Assembly: GCF_017591435.1 (NCBI RefSeq)
Contig: NC_059301.1
Span: forward strand, 9,002,549-9,066,548
Reading direction: 5' to 3'
Source: Portunus trituberculatus
Taxonomy: Eukaryota > Arthropoda > Malacostraca > Decapoda > Portunidae
Length of the DNA: 64,000 bases
The position numbers were made by a program, and so were the translations under genes. The notes beneath the pieces are model-generated. The model saw only the letters and a program-made list of their open reading frames with translations. It searched no databases and was not told the DNA's origin. Below, in pieces: positions 25,449 to 64,000 of the stretch; positions within the stretch are counted from its first letter, which is position 1; every line of letters starts with the position of its first letter.

Positions 25449-26390
25449 CCTAACCTAAACTAACATGTGTGTGTTATCTGTCCTTCTGGTGTGTTCGAAG
25501 CAGTGCCATACGTTTACACGAAAGTTGGGTGTAAGACAATAGAAATGCTTAGTATACAGTTTCCTTCCCCAAGCATTGTCGTCTGGAAGTTCACCAGTGC
25601 TTTCCGTGTCATAGATAGAATGGTGATCAATAAATGGACCACAATGAACTATATTAAGACTTCCGCAACTGCTGGCACCGTCTTTGGAAACTCTCTGACA
25701 ACTTACCTCGAATCTGGTGGGAATTATTGACGTTTACAAGAGTGCTTTCGTGACTTTAATGAAAGTTTAGCAAGAATTCGACTTAATCAACATGGAATAG
25801 TACTGGCAAAGACCTTATAATCATCTTTAGCTATTAAAAACAATTACGAAGGCACAAAGAGGTAGTAACGTGCAGCTCAACTGGCCCCTTGCTGTCTCTT
25901 AGTTTTCATACGTTCTCATGAGGTAAAATTAATATAGCTCATAACATTGTGACTCCTTTCATCACCTCGGCTAAGCTTATGTGATAAACCTTGAGATTAC
26001 TGAGGAGCATAAGCTTAGGTGGAGAGAGCGAGGGATAAGAGAGAATGTGTGGAGAAAGAAAAATAGGAATAGTTGGAGGAATAAACTCATGAAGGATTAC
26101 ACGAGGCACAGAGCAGGATAAGCCAGTGTCAAGGAAGGAGGATGTAACACAGGTAAGCAGGAAAAAAGAAGAGAATAAAAAATGACAGAATACATGTTGA
26201 AAAGACTGAAAGAGAAAGAAAACGAGGGATGAGGATTAAGCCAAGGACAGAGGAGAGATGGCTAACGTGAAAGGAGGACGGTACAATGCAAACAGATAAG
26301 AGTGTAAAGAAGGATGCTCTTACATTCTACGTGGGAAGTGATTAGACAGATGATGGAGGGGAGGGTGGGGGAACTGCATGAATAAGTCAG
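25449..26390. other. unassigned intergenic sequence
   Basis: A plus-strand frame of 87 codons at 25467-25730 has near-normal composition but no recognised homology. The stretch after 26000 is purine-rich. Neither is supported as a gene. Confidence 0.4.
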
Positions 26391-26393
26391 TGC

Positions 26394-26424
<31 letters not shown>

Positions 26425-26521
26425 TGGTTTCTTATTTGTGTTCCTGTTGTTGTTGTTGTTGTTGTTGTTATAATTACTATCATCATTTTCTTCTTTTTCC
26501 CTCTTCTTCTTCTTCTTCTTC

Positions 26522-26561
<40 letters not shown>

Positions 26562-26681
26562 GATTATTATTGTTGTTATTATTAATATTATTATCGTTAT
26601 CATTATTACTATTATTATTATTATTATTATTATTATTGTTGTTGTTGTTGTTGTTTTTGTTGTTGTTGTTGTTGTTGTTGT

Positions 26682-26737
<56 letters not shown>

Positions 26738-26738
26738 T

Positions 26739-26770
<32 letters not shown>

Positions 26771-26835
26771 TAATAATAATAATAATAATAATGATAATAG
26801 TAATAATAATAATGATAATAATAGTAATAATGTAG
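26391..26835. repeat. GA and mixed TTG/TTA/TTC/ACT/AAT trinucleotide array
   Basis: A GA run (about 26394-26420) is followed by interrupted trinucleotide blocks through 26835. All long frames here are repeat artefacts. Confidence 0.95.
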
Positions 26836-26992
26836 AAGAGAGTGTTGAAAAGCTACAAACGCCATATTGCCTTCCTATAATAAAAGTAATATATTAATAC
26901 TAAAAACTGCAAAAAAAAATGAAAAAAAATATTAATGAAACAAAAGCAAGACGTAATGCGGAAACACAATTAAAGTGTCTTGTGTTTTGGTC

Positions 26993-27031
<39 letters not shown>

Positions 27032-27355
27032 CAAATGGAATGCAGGCTAAGGAAAACATGTCAAGTAAAGGTGATATGACGCTCTGTGACTGTCTAGCTG
27101 GAGCTGACCACTGTTGGGGAGGTGGGGAGGGTGAAGGTGTGACGGCTTGCATGGAGTCCCGTGTTTTGAAATGCTTTGTCCCCCCTCAACACCTGTTTTG
27201 AAGGGCCACACAGGTGATTAGTCAGGTTATTATGGCTTGCTTTGTTCCACTAATGATGTGTGCCTCTTGTCAAACTATCATTATCTGAAAGCTCTATACC
27301 CGCAGTCATTCCCATCAGAGTGAAAGTATACCGCTAGTGATAAGATTTGAAGTGT
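26836..27355. other. unassigned intergenic sequence
   Basis: A GA run lies at about 26997-27028. The flanking sequence has no recognised gene. Confidence 0.5.
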
Positions 27356-27568
27356 TTAAGACCTTCACTCCTGGGAGGCATTTTACTATTTTTGTTTATG
27401 ATTAGACGATTTTATTTACACTAGGAAGGTCAGTGAAGGTCAGAAGATTAATGATCAGAGGAGTCAACACTTTTAATCTCCACATAAGTTTCTGAAGCTG
27501 TATAAAAATGCCAAATAGTAACCAGAATGAATATGAAAACGTATTAAGATTGCGGCTCCAGAGAGGAC
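27356..27568 (+). mobile_element. TTAA-ended MITE-like repeat, copy 4 (diverged)
   Basis: It shares the TTAGACGATTTTATTTACAC-like block and the ACATAAGTTTCTGAAGCTG block with copy 3. Its termini are more diverged, so the boundaries are approximate. Confidence 0.6.
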
Positions 27569-28070
27569 AACACCACGACACAGGAGCTTACTACCATAAT
27601 GTCAATGCTTGGCTGTAGCAGCAGGTGATGATAATAACATCCATGGAAAAACAAGCAGGTAAATGTAGAATAGTTATTGTGTTCACTCGTGTTTGAAAAT
27701 TGACCAGTCATGCTGTAATAGAAATCAATTGACGGGGCAGATAATTGAATCCACATTAGCAATACCTAATTACTTGTACGTAACATATAGCCAATGACTG
27801 CAGCACTAAAGGTGAAGAGCTCAATCGCTACTTCTCCTTATATTAATAGTAAATAAACAAGAGTAGCTAGACAGGCTTGTATTCTCAAATTTTTCTGTTT
27901 CTCCTCCACTATTTCAAAAGGCTTTTTTAAATTTACACGAGTTTTTTAAGATGTTTTTATGGTTCTACAGGCAGAGTGACAAGATTTATTACATTATTAA
28001 CTGGAGAAACACTCTTGATAACCCCGCTAATCATCTCTGTGGCCTTGGAAAATAGTCGTGGTGAGAAAAA
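27569..28070. other. unassigned intergenic sequence
   Basis: No gene, RNA or repeat was recognised. Confidence 0.5.
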
Positions 28071-28224
28071 ATCCTGTCCACGGTCCGAGTGTAGGTTGGG
28101 CTTCCTCACTCGGGGCAATGGTTTCCTAGCGGGTGGGCTTTCAGATAGGAGGTACCCCAAAATGTATCCCCTTTAGCCCAGAAATTCCTGTGAAAAATCC
28201 ACTTGGTATAATAAAAAAAAAAAA
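28071..28224 (+). mobile_element. tRNA-Leu-like SINE, copy lacking its head
   Basis: The body matches 6831-6970 closely, beginning exactly at the end of the tRNA-like B box and ending in an A-rich tail. The promoter part is absent, so this copy is 5'-truncated. Confidence 0.75.
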
Positions 28225-28646
28225 ATGTGGTGTTTGTAGTCGTTTGGCAGAAATGTGCGTTATTAATGGTATAAAAAAAAAAAAAAAAGCAAAGCGTTTC
28301 AGAATACGGTCCTTACATACAAAGACAGTGGCTTGAGCTCCGAGTGTGAAGAGTGATGAGCGACAAGCAAAGCGAAGCGTACCTCCCTGTAAAGGAAATG
28401 AGCAGCGGAAGTTGTTGGGAAATGAATGTCTAATTTCTCATTCATTTATTCACTTGTTTTTCTATTTATTATTCATTTAGCTATTTATTATTTTCTGGTT
28501 CGACTACCGCCCAGCTCTTAGCTCTCACGGAATTATCATTTTCTTATTCTCTTACTGTTGCGGTAAGTCTAAAATCAGCAAGTCAGGCAACCATTTGACA
28601 AGCCAATGAAATAAAGAGAGACAGATGGACGACTGACATTGACTAA

Positions 28647-28693
<47 letters not shown>

Positions 28694-28797
28694 CAAAGGA
28701 AATAGAAATAAGTAACCGAGAGACAACTACAAACTGATGAAAACTTGTATCAACATAATTTTGGACGTATAACAGTACCGAGAACTTTGTATTCAAA
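28225..28797. other. unassigned intergenic sequence
   Basis: A (GA)n run lies at about 28650-28690. No gene was recognised. Confidence 0.5.
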
Positions 28798-29280
28798 CTA
28801 AGGAGAATGAAACCCACACTCTCTTAGCGTCCTGGCGGGTTTGGAGGCTGCTGAGAGGTGGCAGACCGGCACTTTTGTATGATGCAGAGACATGGTCATT
28901 GGGGAAGAAGGAGGAGGATATTCTGCAGAGAACGGAGATGAGGATGGTGAGATGGATAGCTCTGGTGTCTCACTGTTGGAAAAAAGAGAAAGTGAAGATA
29001 TAAGAATGTGTGGAGTGTGTAACGTAAAAGAGAAGGCAAGAGAGGCAAGGTTGAGATATTTTGGACATGTGAAGAGGAGAGATAAGAACCAGTGAAGAAG
29101 GCAATACCGGAGAAGGAGTGTGGGTTGGTGGAAAATAAAATGGAAAGATGTGCTGAAGCGAAACATGAATAAACTTTTAGACTGCAAGAAGACGACGCAA
29201 TGAATAGAAACAGATGGAAAAGTTAACTGGAGCGTCTGGCCTTACTACACAGTGGGAAAAAGGTCGTATGAAGAAGAGAG
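28798..29280 (+). pseudogene. LINE reverse-transcriptase C-terminal remnant
   Basis: Fragments in shifting frames read LLYDAETWSLGKKEEDILQ, TEMRMVRWI, then LRYFGHVKRRDKN and WKIKWKDVLKRN. These match the conserved tail of many arthropod non-LTR retrotransposon RTs (pattern LLYGAETW...EMRMLRW...YGHVMRRDE...RWKD). Stops and frame changes show it is dead. The long minus-strand open frame here is only its antisense. Confidence 0.7.
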
Positions 29281-29386
29281 GTGGCAGGTGAGCGGCTGAA
29301 AGTGACTGAACAGGTTACATTCAGCAGTGAAGGAAATGACTATGCAATTAACTCACCTTATAGTAACACTTGCATGTGGTCCGGAT

Positions 29387-29435
<49 letters not shown>

Positions 29436-29491
29436 TTGCCTTTTGTTATCTTTCTTCATTTGTGTGTCCTTGTCTTTTGTTCTTATCTTTA

Positions 29492-29559
<68 letters not shown>

Positions 29560-29657
29560 TATACTCATTTATTCATTTATTTATTCTTATGTTTTTGTTC
29601 ATGTATGTCCTTATCTTATATATCCTTACTTCATTTATTTATTTATTTATTTATTTA

Positions 29658-29717
<60 letters not shown>

Positions 29718-29718
29718 C
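29387..29718. repeat. three (TG)n arrays with TTTA-rich spacers
   Basis: TG runs lie at about 29389-29433, 29494-29556 and 29663-29716, separated by T-rich sequence that includes TTTA repeats. Poly-Cys/Val frames here are artefacts. Confidence 0.95.
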
Positions 29719-29807
29719 TTTGTTTGTTTTATTCGAATACACACCTTGCTGCTGTCACATCTTTATGACTGGAACACATAAGTTTTCCTACGATGTGTGT
29801 GTGTGTA

Positions 29808-30066
29808 ATTCACTGTTTGATCTGCTGCAGTCTCTGACGAGACAGCCAAACGTTACCCTACGGAACGAGCTCAGAGCTCATTATTTCCGATCTTTGGATA
29901 GGCCTGAGACCAGGCACACACCACACACCGGGACAACAAGGTCACTGCTAGGTGAACAGGGGCTACACGTGAAAGGAGACACACCCAAATATCTCCACCC
30001 GGCCGGGGAATCGAACCCCGGTCCTCTGGCTTGTGAAGCCACCGCTCTAACCACTGAGCTACCGGG

Positions 30067-30069
<3 letters not shown>
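29808..30069 (-). mobile_element. tRNA-derived SINE (tRNA-Val-like head), full length
   Basis: On the minus strand the head (30069 down to about 29998) keeps A-box AGCTCAGTGGTTAGAGC and B-box GGTTCGATTCC (complement of 30007-30017), with a loop reading TTCACAA (anticodon CAC). The body then runs to a conserved tail at 29812-29883. The tail recurs at 61029-61106, and part of the body recurs at 63464-63717. (TG)n arrays abut both ends. Confidence 0.8.

Positions 30070-30129
<60 letters not shown>
30070..30129. repeat. (TG)n microsatellite
   Basis: About 30 TG units directly at the 5' end of the SINE. Confidence 0.95.
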
Positions 30130-30130
<1 letters not shown>

Positions 30131-30286
30131 CCGTACTGGGTATGGGGCTGTGGGTGGACAGGAAAGGCTGATTCACCGCGGCACTTAGGGAATGAGTCTC
30201 ACTTTATTGCATCATTATTCCTCTGTTACCGGGAGTATTGCTCTTCAGGTTGTCCCATGATCGTCCCTTGGTGTGGAACGTGAACG

Positions 30287-30332
30287 GTGGTAGTAGTAGT
30301 AGTAGTAGTAGTAGTTGTTGTTGTAGTAGTAA

Positions 30333-30366
<34 letters not shown>

Positions 30367-30389
30367 TGTTGTTGTTGTAGTAGTAGTAA

Positions 30390-30458
<69 letters not shown>

Positions 30459-30460
30459 GG

Positions 30461-30493
<33 letters not shown>
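30287..30493. repeat. (AGT)n with TTG interruptions, then (GA)n
   Basis: AGT units (30287-30460) interrupted twice by TTG blocks, then GA to about 30493. A (TCC)n run lies at about 30619-30651. Confidence 0.95.
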
Positions 30494-30496
<3 letters not shown>

Positions 30497-30651
30497 CTGA
30501 CATTACCTCAGGAATGAAAGGATGCTTCAAAAATGCAAATTCGGAACAGTTGACATGATTAAGTATACTTTAGTGAAGACATATTGCTGTTGTGTTTCAT
30601 GTTTTCTGCTCCTTGGTCTCCTCCTCCTCCTCCTCCTCCTCCTCCTCCTCC

Positions 30652-31195
30652 TTCCTTGTCTACTAAGAATTTGATGCGCTTTTATTTTTCTATATATCGG
30701 AGTAACACACATTTATATTTGAGTAACGTTAGAGGAATATACACAGCAGAAAATACAGCTGTTGATACTGAAAACCTTAGAATTCTTGATCAATCCTCTA
30801 GCTGCTCTTAGATATTGCATTCTGAACTTGCACCAGACCATTTTATGAAGAGTGAAGAGAAGCCGGAACAGAGGAGGAGGTTAACAGGGGAGAGGTAATA
30901 AAGTTTGTGTATATCCTCCATTACGATGTGTGTGTCACTGTATAGAATTTTTCAGGCTTAGAAGTGTTGCCAAAGTAGTTCTGTGCTATGAATAATCAAC
31001 ACTAAGTACAGTATATTAATTACGGGATCAGTTAGCGGTATTACTTTTACTTTCTTTTAAAGCCACAATTGAGTTAATTTGAGGATGTCTCCATTCTTTC
31101 GTCACTCGTATTATTATCAAAGTGGCGTCATATCCTAATGAGCTGCATGGAATATGGTGACATTTATCTATTCTCATGAGTGTTTTCGTGATTAT
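30652..31195. other. unassigned intergenic sequence
   Basis: No gene or repeat was recognised. Confidence 0.5.
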
Positions 31196-31790
31196 TTTTT
31201 TTTTTTTTTTTTTTTTTTATGGAAGAGGGAAGACCGGCCAAGAAAAAAAAGGTCCACTGAGGTGCCAGTTCCCACACAGATTGAGTAGAAAGTAATGACA
31301 AGGGGACTCTAAAGAATAGAAAAGTAGTCATCTTTTTTATCTCTTTTTTTCGATTTTAAATGTTCGTGAAGAGTTCATGTGTAATTAGATGCATGCAGTT
31401 TTGTGTGAAGAAAGAGAGTTGTGTAGAGAGCAGGCTGTGACTGTGATACTTTATTAAGGAATCTACATTATCAAAGAGGAATGAATGCACTCATGGGACC
31501 ACAACGAAACACCTCTGTGGCCTTTGAAAACAATCCTTGTGAGTCCATTGAGTGTTATAGTGCATACCTTTCCCTTCGTGGCGCCAGTGTGACCCGCCGT
31601 GAAAGCAGGCGTGTAATCTGTGACGCATATTAATTAAGCAGCCTGGAGGAGGAACTTGTTAGAAAATATAGCACAAATTCAGAAGCTCGTAGAGGTTATT
31701 ATTTTTTTTTTTTTTATGTAAGAGAGAAAGAAGTTCAACAAAAAGGTCCACTTAGTTAATAGTTTCCAGTCCACGTGCAGGTTTGAGAGA
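31196..31790. repeat. two diverged copies of a poly(T)-led dispersed repeat
   Basis: At 31196-31285 and 31697-31775 a T run is followed by ATG-AAGAG-GA, a purine stretch, and AAAAGGTCCACT-AG with AGTTCC. The phrase GACCGGCCAAG in the first copy also resembles the GGTGGCCAAGG core at 8630 and 15380. This suggests one old dispersed family. The sequence between the copies is unassigned. Confidence 0.5.
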
Positions 31791-32851
31791 GTTAGCCTAA
31801 AGAAAGGGATGTATGTTTTGAAGCCTTCCTACAACAGACAATGGGAGTGGAAGGGAAATAGAAAGGTCACTCGATAATCTGATGCGGCAAACTATCCTCC
31901 TCCCCTCCTCTCCCGTGTTATATATTATGAACCCTGTCGCCCCTCGCGTGTTTGTTACCGTGCACGTGTTGAAGGCCGCCAAGGATATTGAGTTCTCTTG
32001 CCTGGGTTGAACGAACTTAAGCTATATATACTTAATGAGGAAAACTCCGCAACACACACACACACACACACACAGGGGCTTCGGGTGTTTAGACAGGCTG
32101 ACAGGCAGGGATTGAGTGATAGTGATGGATTACTCGTATGAGCAAGAAAAAAACATAACTGACAGGAAAATGAGAATAATAAGTGATAACACGAGCAGAT
32201 ATGAAAACACGGCGACACACACACACACATCGAGAGAATGAAAACGTACAACGTACGTACAAAAACACTCATGCACACGGAGTGAGAATGAAACACACAC
32301 ACACACACACACACACACGGAGAGAGAGAGAGAATTATAACCAACACGCTGACAAATTCTCTCTCTCTCTCTCTCTCTCTAATGAGAGGGATAGGTGGGG
32401 GAAGGAGGTTATCTGTGTGTGTCTATGTGAGGTGCAGAGTTTCTGACAGGATAGGACGTTACCTGCCACAGAAAGGCGACGGCGGTGACTAATAGAGGCA
32501 GTGGGTATTGATTCCTTCTCTTGCCCACCACCGCCTTCCTTAGTGAGCAAAGACACGAACTGCACGAAAAAAATAACTCGTGTGCGGAGAACCTCATGTT
32601 TTTCTTGTTCCAGTAATGAATGACAATGTTAGGGGAAGAAAACAATGTTATTGCTTTCAGCGCCTCGCAAGGTATCATTTGTTAGGTAGTCAATATACAA
32701 GTGTGTGTGAAGTTTGATAAGTGAATACCGTAGACCCTTCACGCAAGAAAGTAGTATTACATTATCTTAGTGATTCATGACAACGTAAGCAAGATTAACT
32801 TTGGATACATATGTGCATATAGCTTACACTTTTGCTTAATTCTTTTTATTA

Positions 32852-32899
<48 letters not shown>

Positions 32900-33608
32900 A
32901 CCCTAGGTACACCCAGGCTGGTACAGCTGTAGTCACTCTGCGCTCACACTGCAGTTGTTGATTTTAACAAGCTGGAATGCCACCACACAGAAAAATGTTT
33001 TCATAATTTTTTCAGATTGATTGACATTAATTTTCATCAGTTAATCCTCAGACTCTTTAAATGACAAGCATAAGCTCTAGTTGGACATACAGTATATCCT
33101 TAGAATGAGAGCAAATGAAAAGAATGTCCTTTTAATCTTATTCCTCATCCTTCCCTGCATTACAGGTTAGAAAATTCTGTCTTATATAGAACAAGCTATT
33201 AACTCAATGAAAGTATGTGGAATGCACTACAGTTCTCACATGTACAGTACAAAGGTACTGTACCTTCACACCTCAATAACCAAAATAGTGGCGGTAGTAT
33301 GTGTGTTCAGTATTCCTAGCCTATGTACTGCTACTTATATGGTACATATGGATCAGCTTTATTCTGTATTATGTGAAACATTTATTGGCTGCTTACATTG
33401 ATCTGACATCAGTTGTTAGTATTTTTTTTTTCTTTTCTTTTCTCCAGTGTTTGTCTCAAAGTAATATTGGCAGGTATGTCTGGCACACCAGCCACTGTAG
33501 GTTTCTGGAAACTGTTAGTGTCCATTTATACTGTGTTGTATTGGAAAACAGGTAAGTCAAGCAGTTAGCTAAACTTACAAAATATTCATGACAATTGTTT
33601 TCCTTCAG
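31791..33608. other. region upstream of the first GCP6 coding exon
   Basis: It contains short CA runs (about 32052-32074, 32214-32230 and 32294-32319), a CT run (about 32358-32380) and a 40-bp poly(T) (about 32856-32895). GCP6 coding starts in a spliced exon, so a 5' noncoding exon must lie here or farther upstream. I could not fix it. Confidence 0.5.
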
Positions 33609-33625
33609 AGTAGAAACCACCAACA

Positions 33626-62254
<28,629 letters not shown>

Positions 62255-62264
62255 CCCAACACAC

Positions 62265-63463
<1,199 letters not shown>

Positions 63464-63717
63464 CCACGTAGTGTAGTGGTTAGCATGCTCGGCTTACAAC
63501 CAAGAGGACCTGGGTCTGAGTCCTGGGAGCGGCGAGGCAAATTGGAAGGGCGAGCCCAAGGATTTATCTTGTATATTCCTTGGGATAGCCTCTTAATGTG
63601 TGTAGCCCATGTTCACCTAGAAGCAAATGGGTAAGGATGTAACTCGAGGTGTTGTGACCTTGTTGTTTCGGTATGTGGCGTGTGGTGTGGTCTCATTCCT
63701 TCCCGAAGATCGGTCAG
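63464..63717 (+). mobile_element. tRNA-derived SINE related to the Val-like family
   Basis: The head TAGTGTAGTGGTTAGCATGC with a B-box-like GGGTCTGAGTCCT is followed by a body. Its later part (GTTCACCTAGAAGC, TGTGACCTTGTTGTTTCGGT, AAGATCGGTCAGTATGAACTC) parallels the SINE at 29808-30069. The conserved 3' tail is missing. Confidence 0.75.
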
Positions 63718-63779
63718 TATGAACTCAGAGCTCTTTCTGTAGGAGAAACTTCAAGAAAGGCTGGCCTGGTGACCATATT

Positions 63780-64000
63780 TTAAAAGCTTACTTCGTGACG
63801 TCACGACGTAAATAAAGCCGCAAATTGACTAAAGGCGGGTTCACACGTGCCAATTTGCGACTGATATTTTACGTACGTAGAGTTTCCGACTCACAATCGG
63901 TGCCTAACGACTGCAGAAAGCAGTCGCAAAACAAGACCAACATGTTGGTTGGTCTTGCTAGTCGATTTATGACTTTACTTACGTCGTGACGTCACGGAGT
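63780..64000. mobile_element. Harbinger-like terminal sequence, cut by right window edge
   Basis: From 63828, TAAAGGCGGGTTCACACGTG and the sequence after it match the complement of the right end of the element at 49882-50564. A shared palindrome, ACCAACATGTTGGT, lies near 63937. The flank 63791-63818 (TTCGTGACGTCACGACGTAA) is an inverted copy of 63972-64000, so the region is also palindromic. The element extends beyond the window. Confidence 0.65.

Noticed and set aside
25467..25730. 87-codon plus-strand open frame
   Set aside because: Its composition is near normal, but there is no recognised family, splice support or neighbouring exons. It is left as unassigned.
28798..29187. 129-codon minus-strand open frame
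   Set aside because: It is antisense to a recognisable LINE reverse-transcriptase tail on the plus strand.
29998..30069. Functional tRNA-Val gene on the minus strand
   Set aside because: The cloverleaf-like head is followed without a terminator by a SINE body shared with other copies, and the anticodon stem has a mismatch. It is a SINE promoter.
29281..30283. Long overlapping Cys/Val-rich frames
   Set aside because: They are translations of (TG)n arrays and an antisense SINE.
30204..30530. Poly-Leu/poly-Ser/poly-Val frames on both strands
   Set aside because: They are artefacts of an (AGT)n trinucleotide array.

Overview
The window looks like a slice of an arthropod nuclear genome, most likely a decapod crustacean. 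This is an inference from compact conserved exons set in long introns, an extreme load of dinucleotide and trinucleotide microsatellites, and many short tRNA-derived SINEs, MITE-like elements and decayed LINEs. No bacterial, viral or organellar gene organisation is seen. Three conserved eukaryotic cell-biology genes account for the coding content.

Layout. (1) 914-6464, minus strand: ten exons encoding about 613 residues of the N-terminal half of ELYS/AHCTF1, the nucleoporin that seeds post-mitotic nuclear pore assembly; the gene continues past the left edge. (2) 6.5-12 kb: ELYS 5' intron or upstream DNA packed with a SINE, a 42-bp tandem repeat, foldback elements and (TA)n arrays. (3) 11.94-12.55 kb: a candidate divergent promoter shared by ELYS and ATG9, with an E2F site, two CRE palindromes, a CCAAT box and two YY1-like sites. 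(4) 13383-18136, plus strand: ATG9, the autophagy lipid scramblase, complete in two coding exons (814 aa). (5) 18.6-33.6 kb: about 15 kb without a recognisable conserved gene, holding GC-box/CRE sequence, dense microsatellites, TTAA-ended MITEs, a SINE and a LINE fragment. (6) 33609-62254, plus strand: a gamma-tubulin complex component 6 (TUBGCP6/GCP6) gene of 24 coding exons (about 1,644 codons), with GRIP1 and GRIP2 regions around a long coiled-coil and disordered insertion. Two of its exons carry single-base frame breaks of opposite sign. (7) Its last intron (56.2-62.1 kb) holds a Tc1-like element inserted in the 3' tail of a minus-strand LINE, a second truncated LINE and a SINE tail. (8) 62.3-64.0 kb: a long (CT)n tract, unassigned sequence, a SINE and a Harbinger-like element cut by the right edge.

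The three genes do not form a pathway. ELYS and GCP6 both act in cell division: human ELYS binds the gamma-tubulin-interacting Nup107-160 complex at kinetochores, and GCP6 is part of the gamma-tubulin ring complex. ATG9 supplies membrane for autophagosomes. I found no convincing new biological system. The most checkable oddities are the paired frame breaks in GCP6, the microsatellite-built splice sites of GCP6 exon 2, the divergent E2F/CRE promoter, and repeated growth of microsatellites inside palindromic mobile elements.
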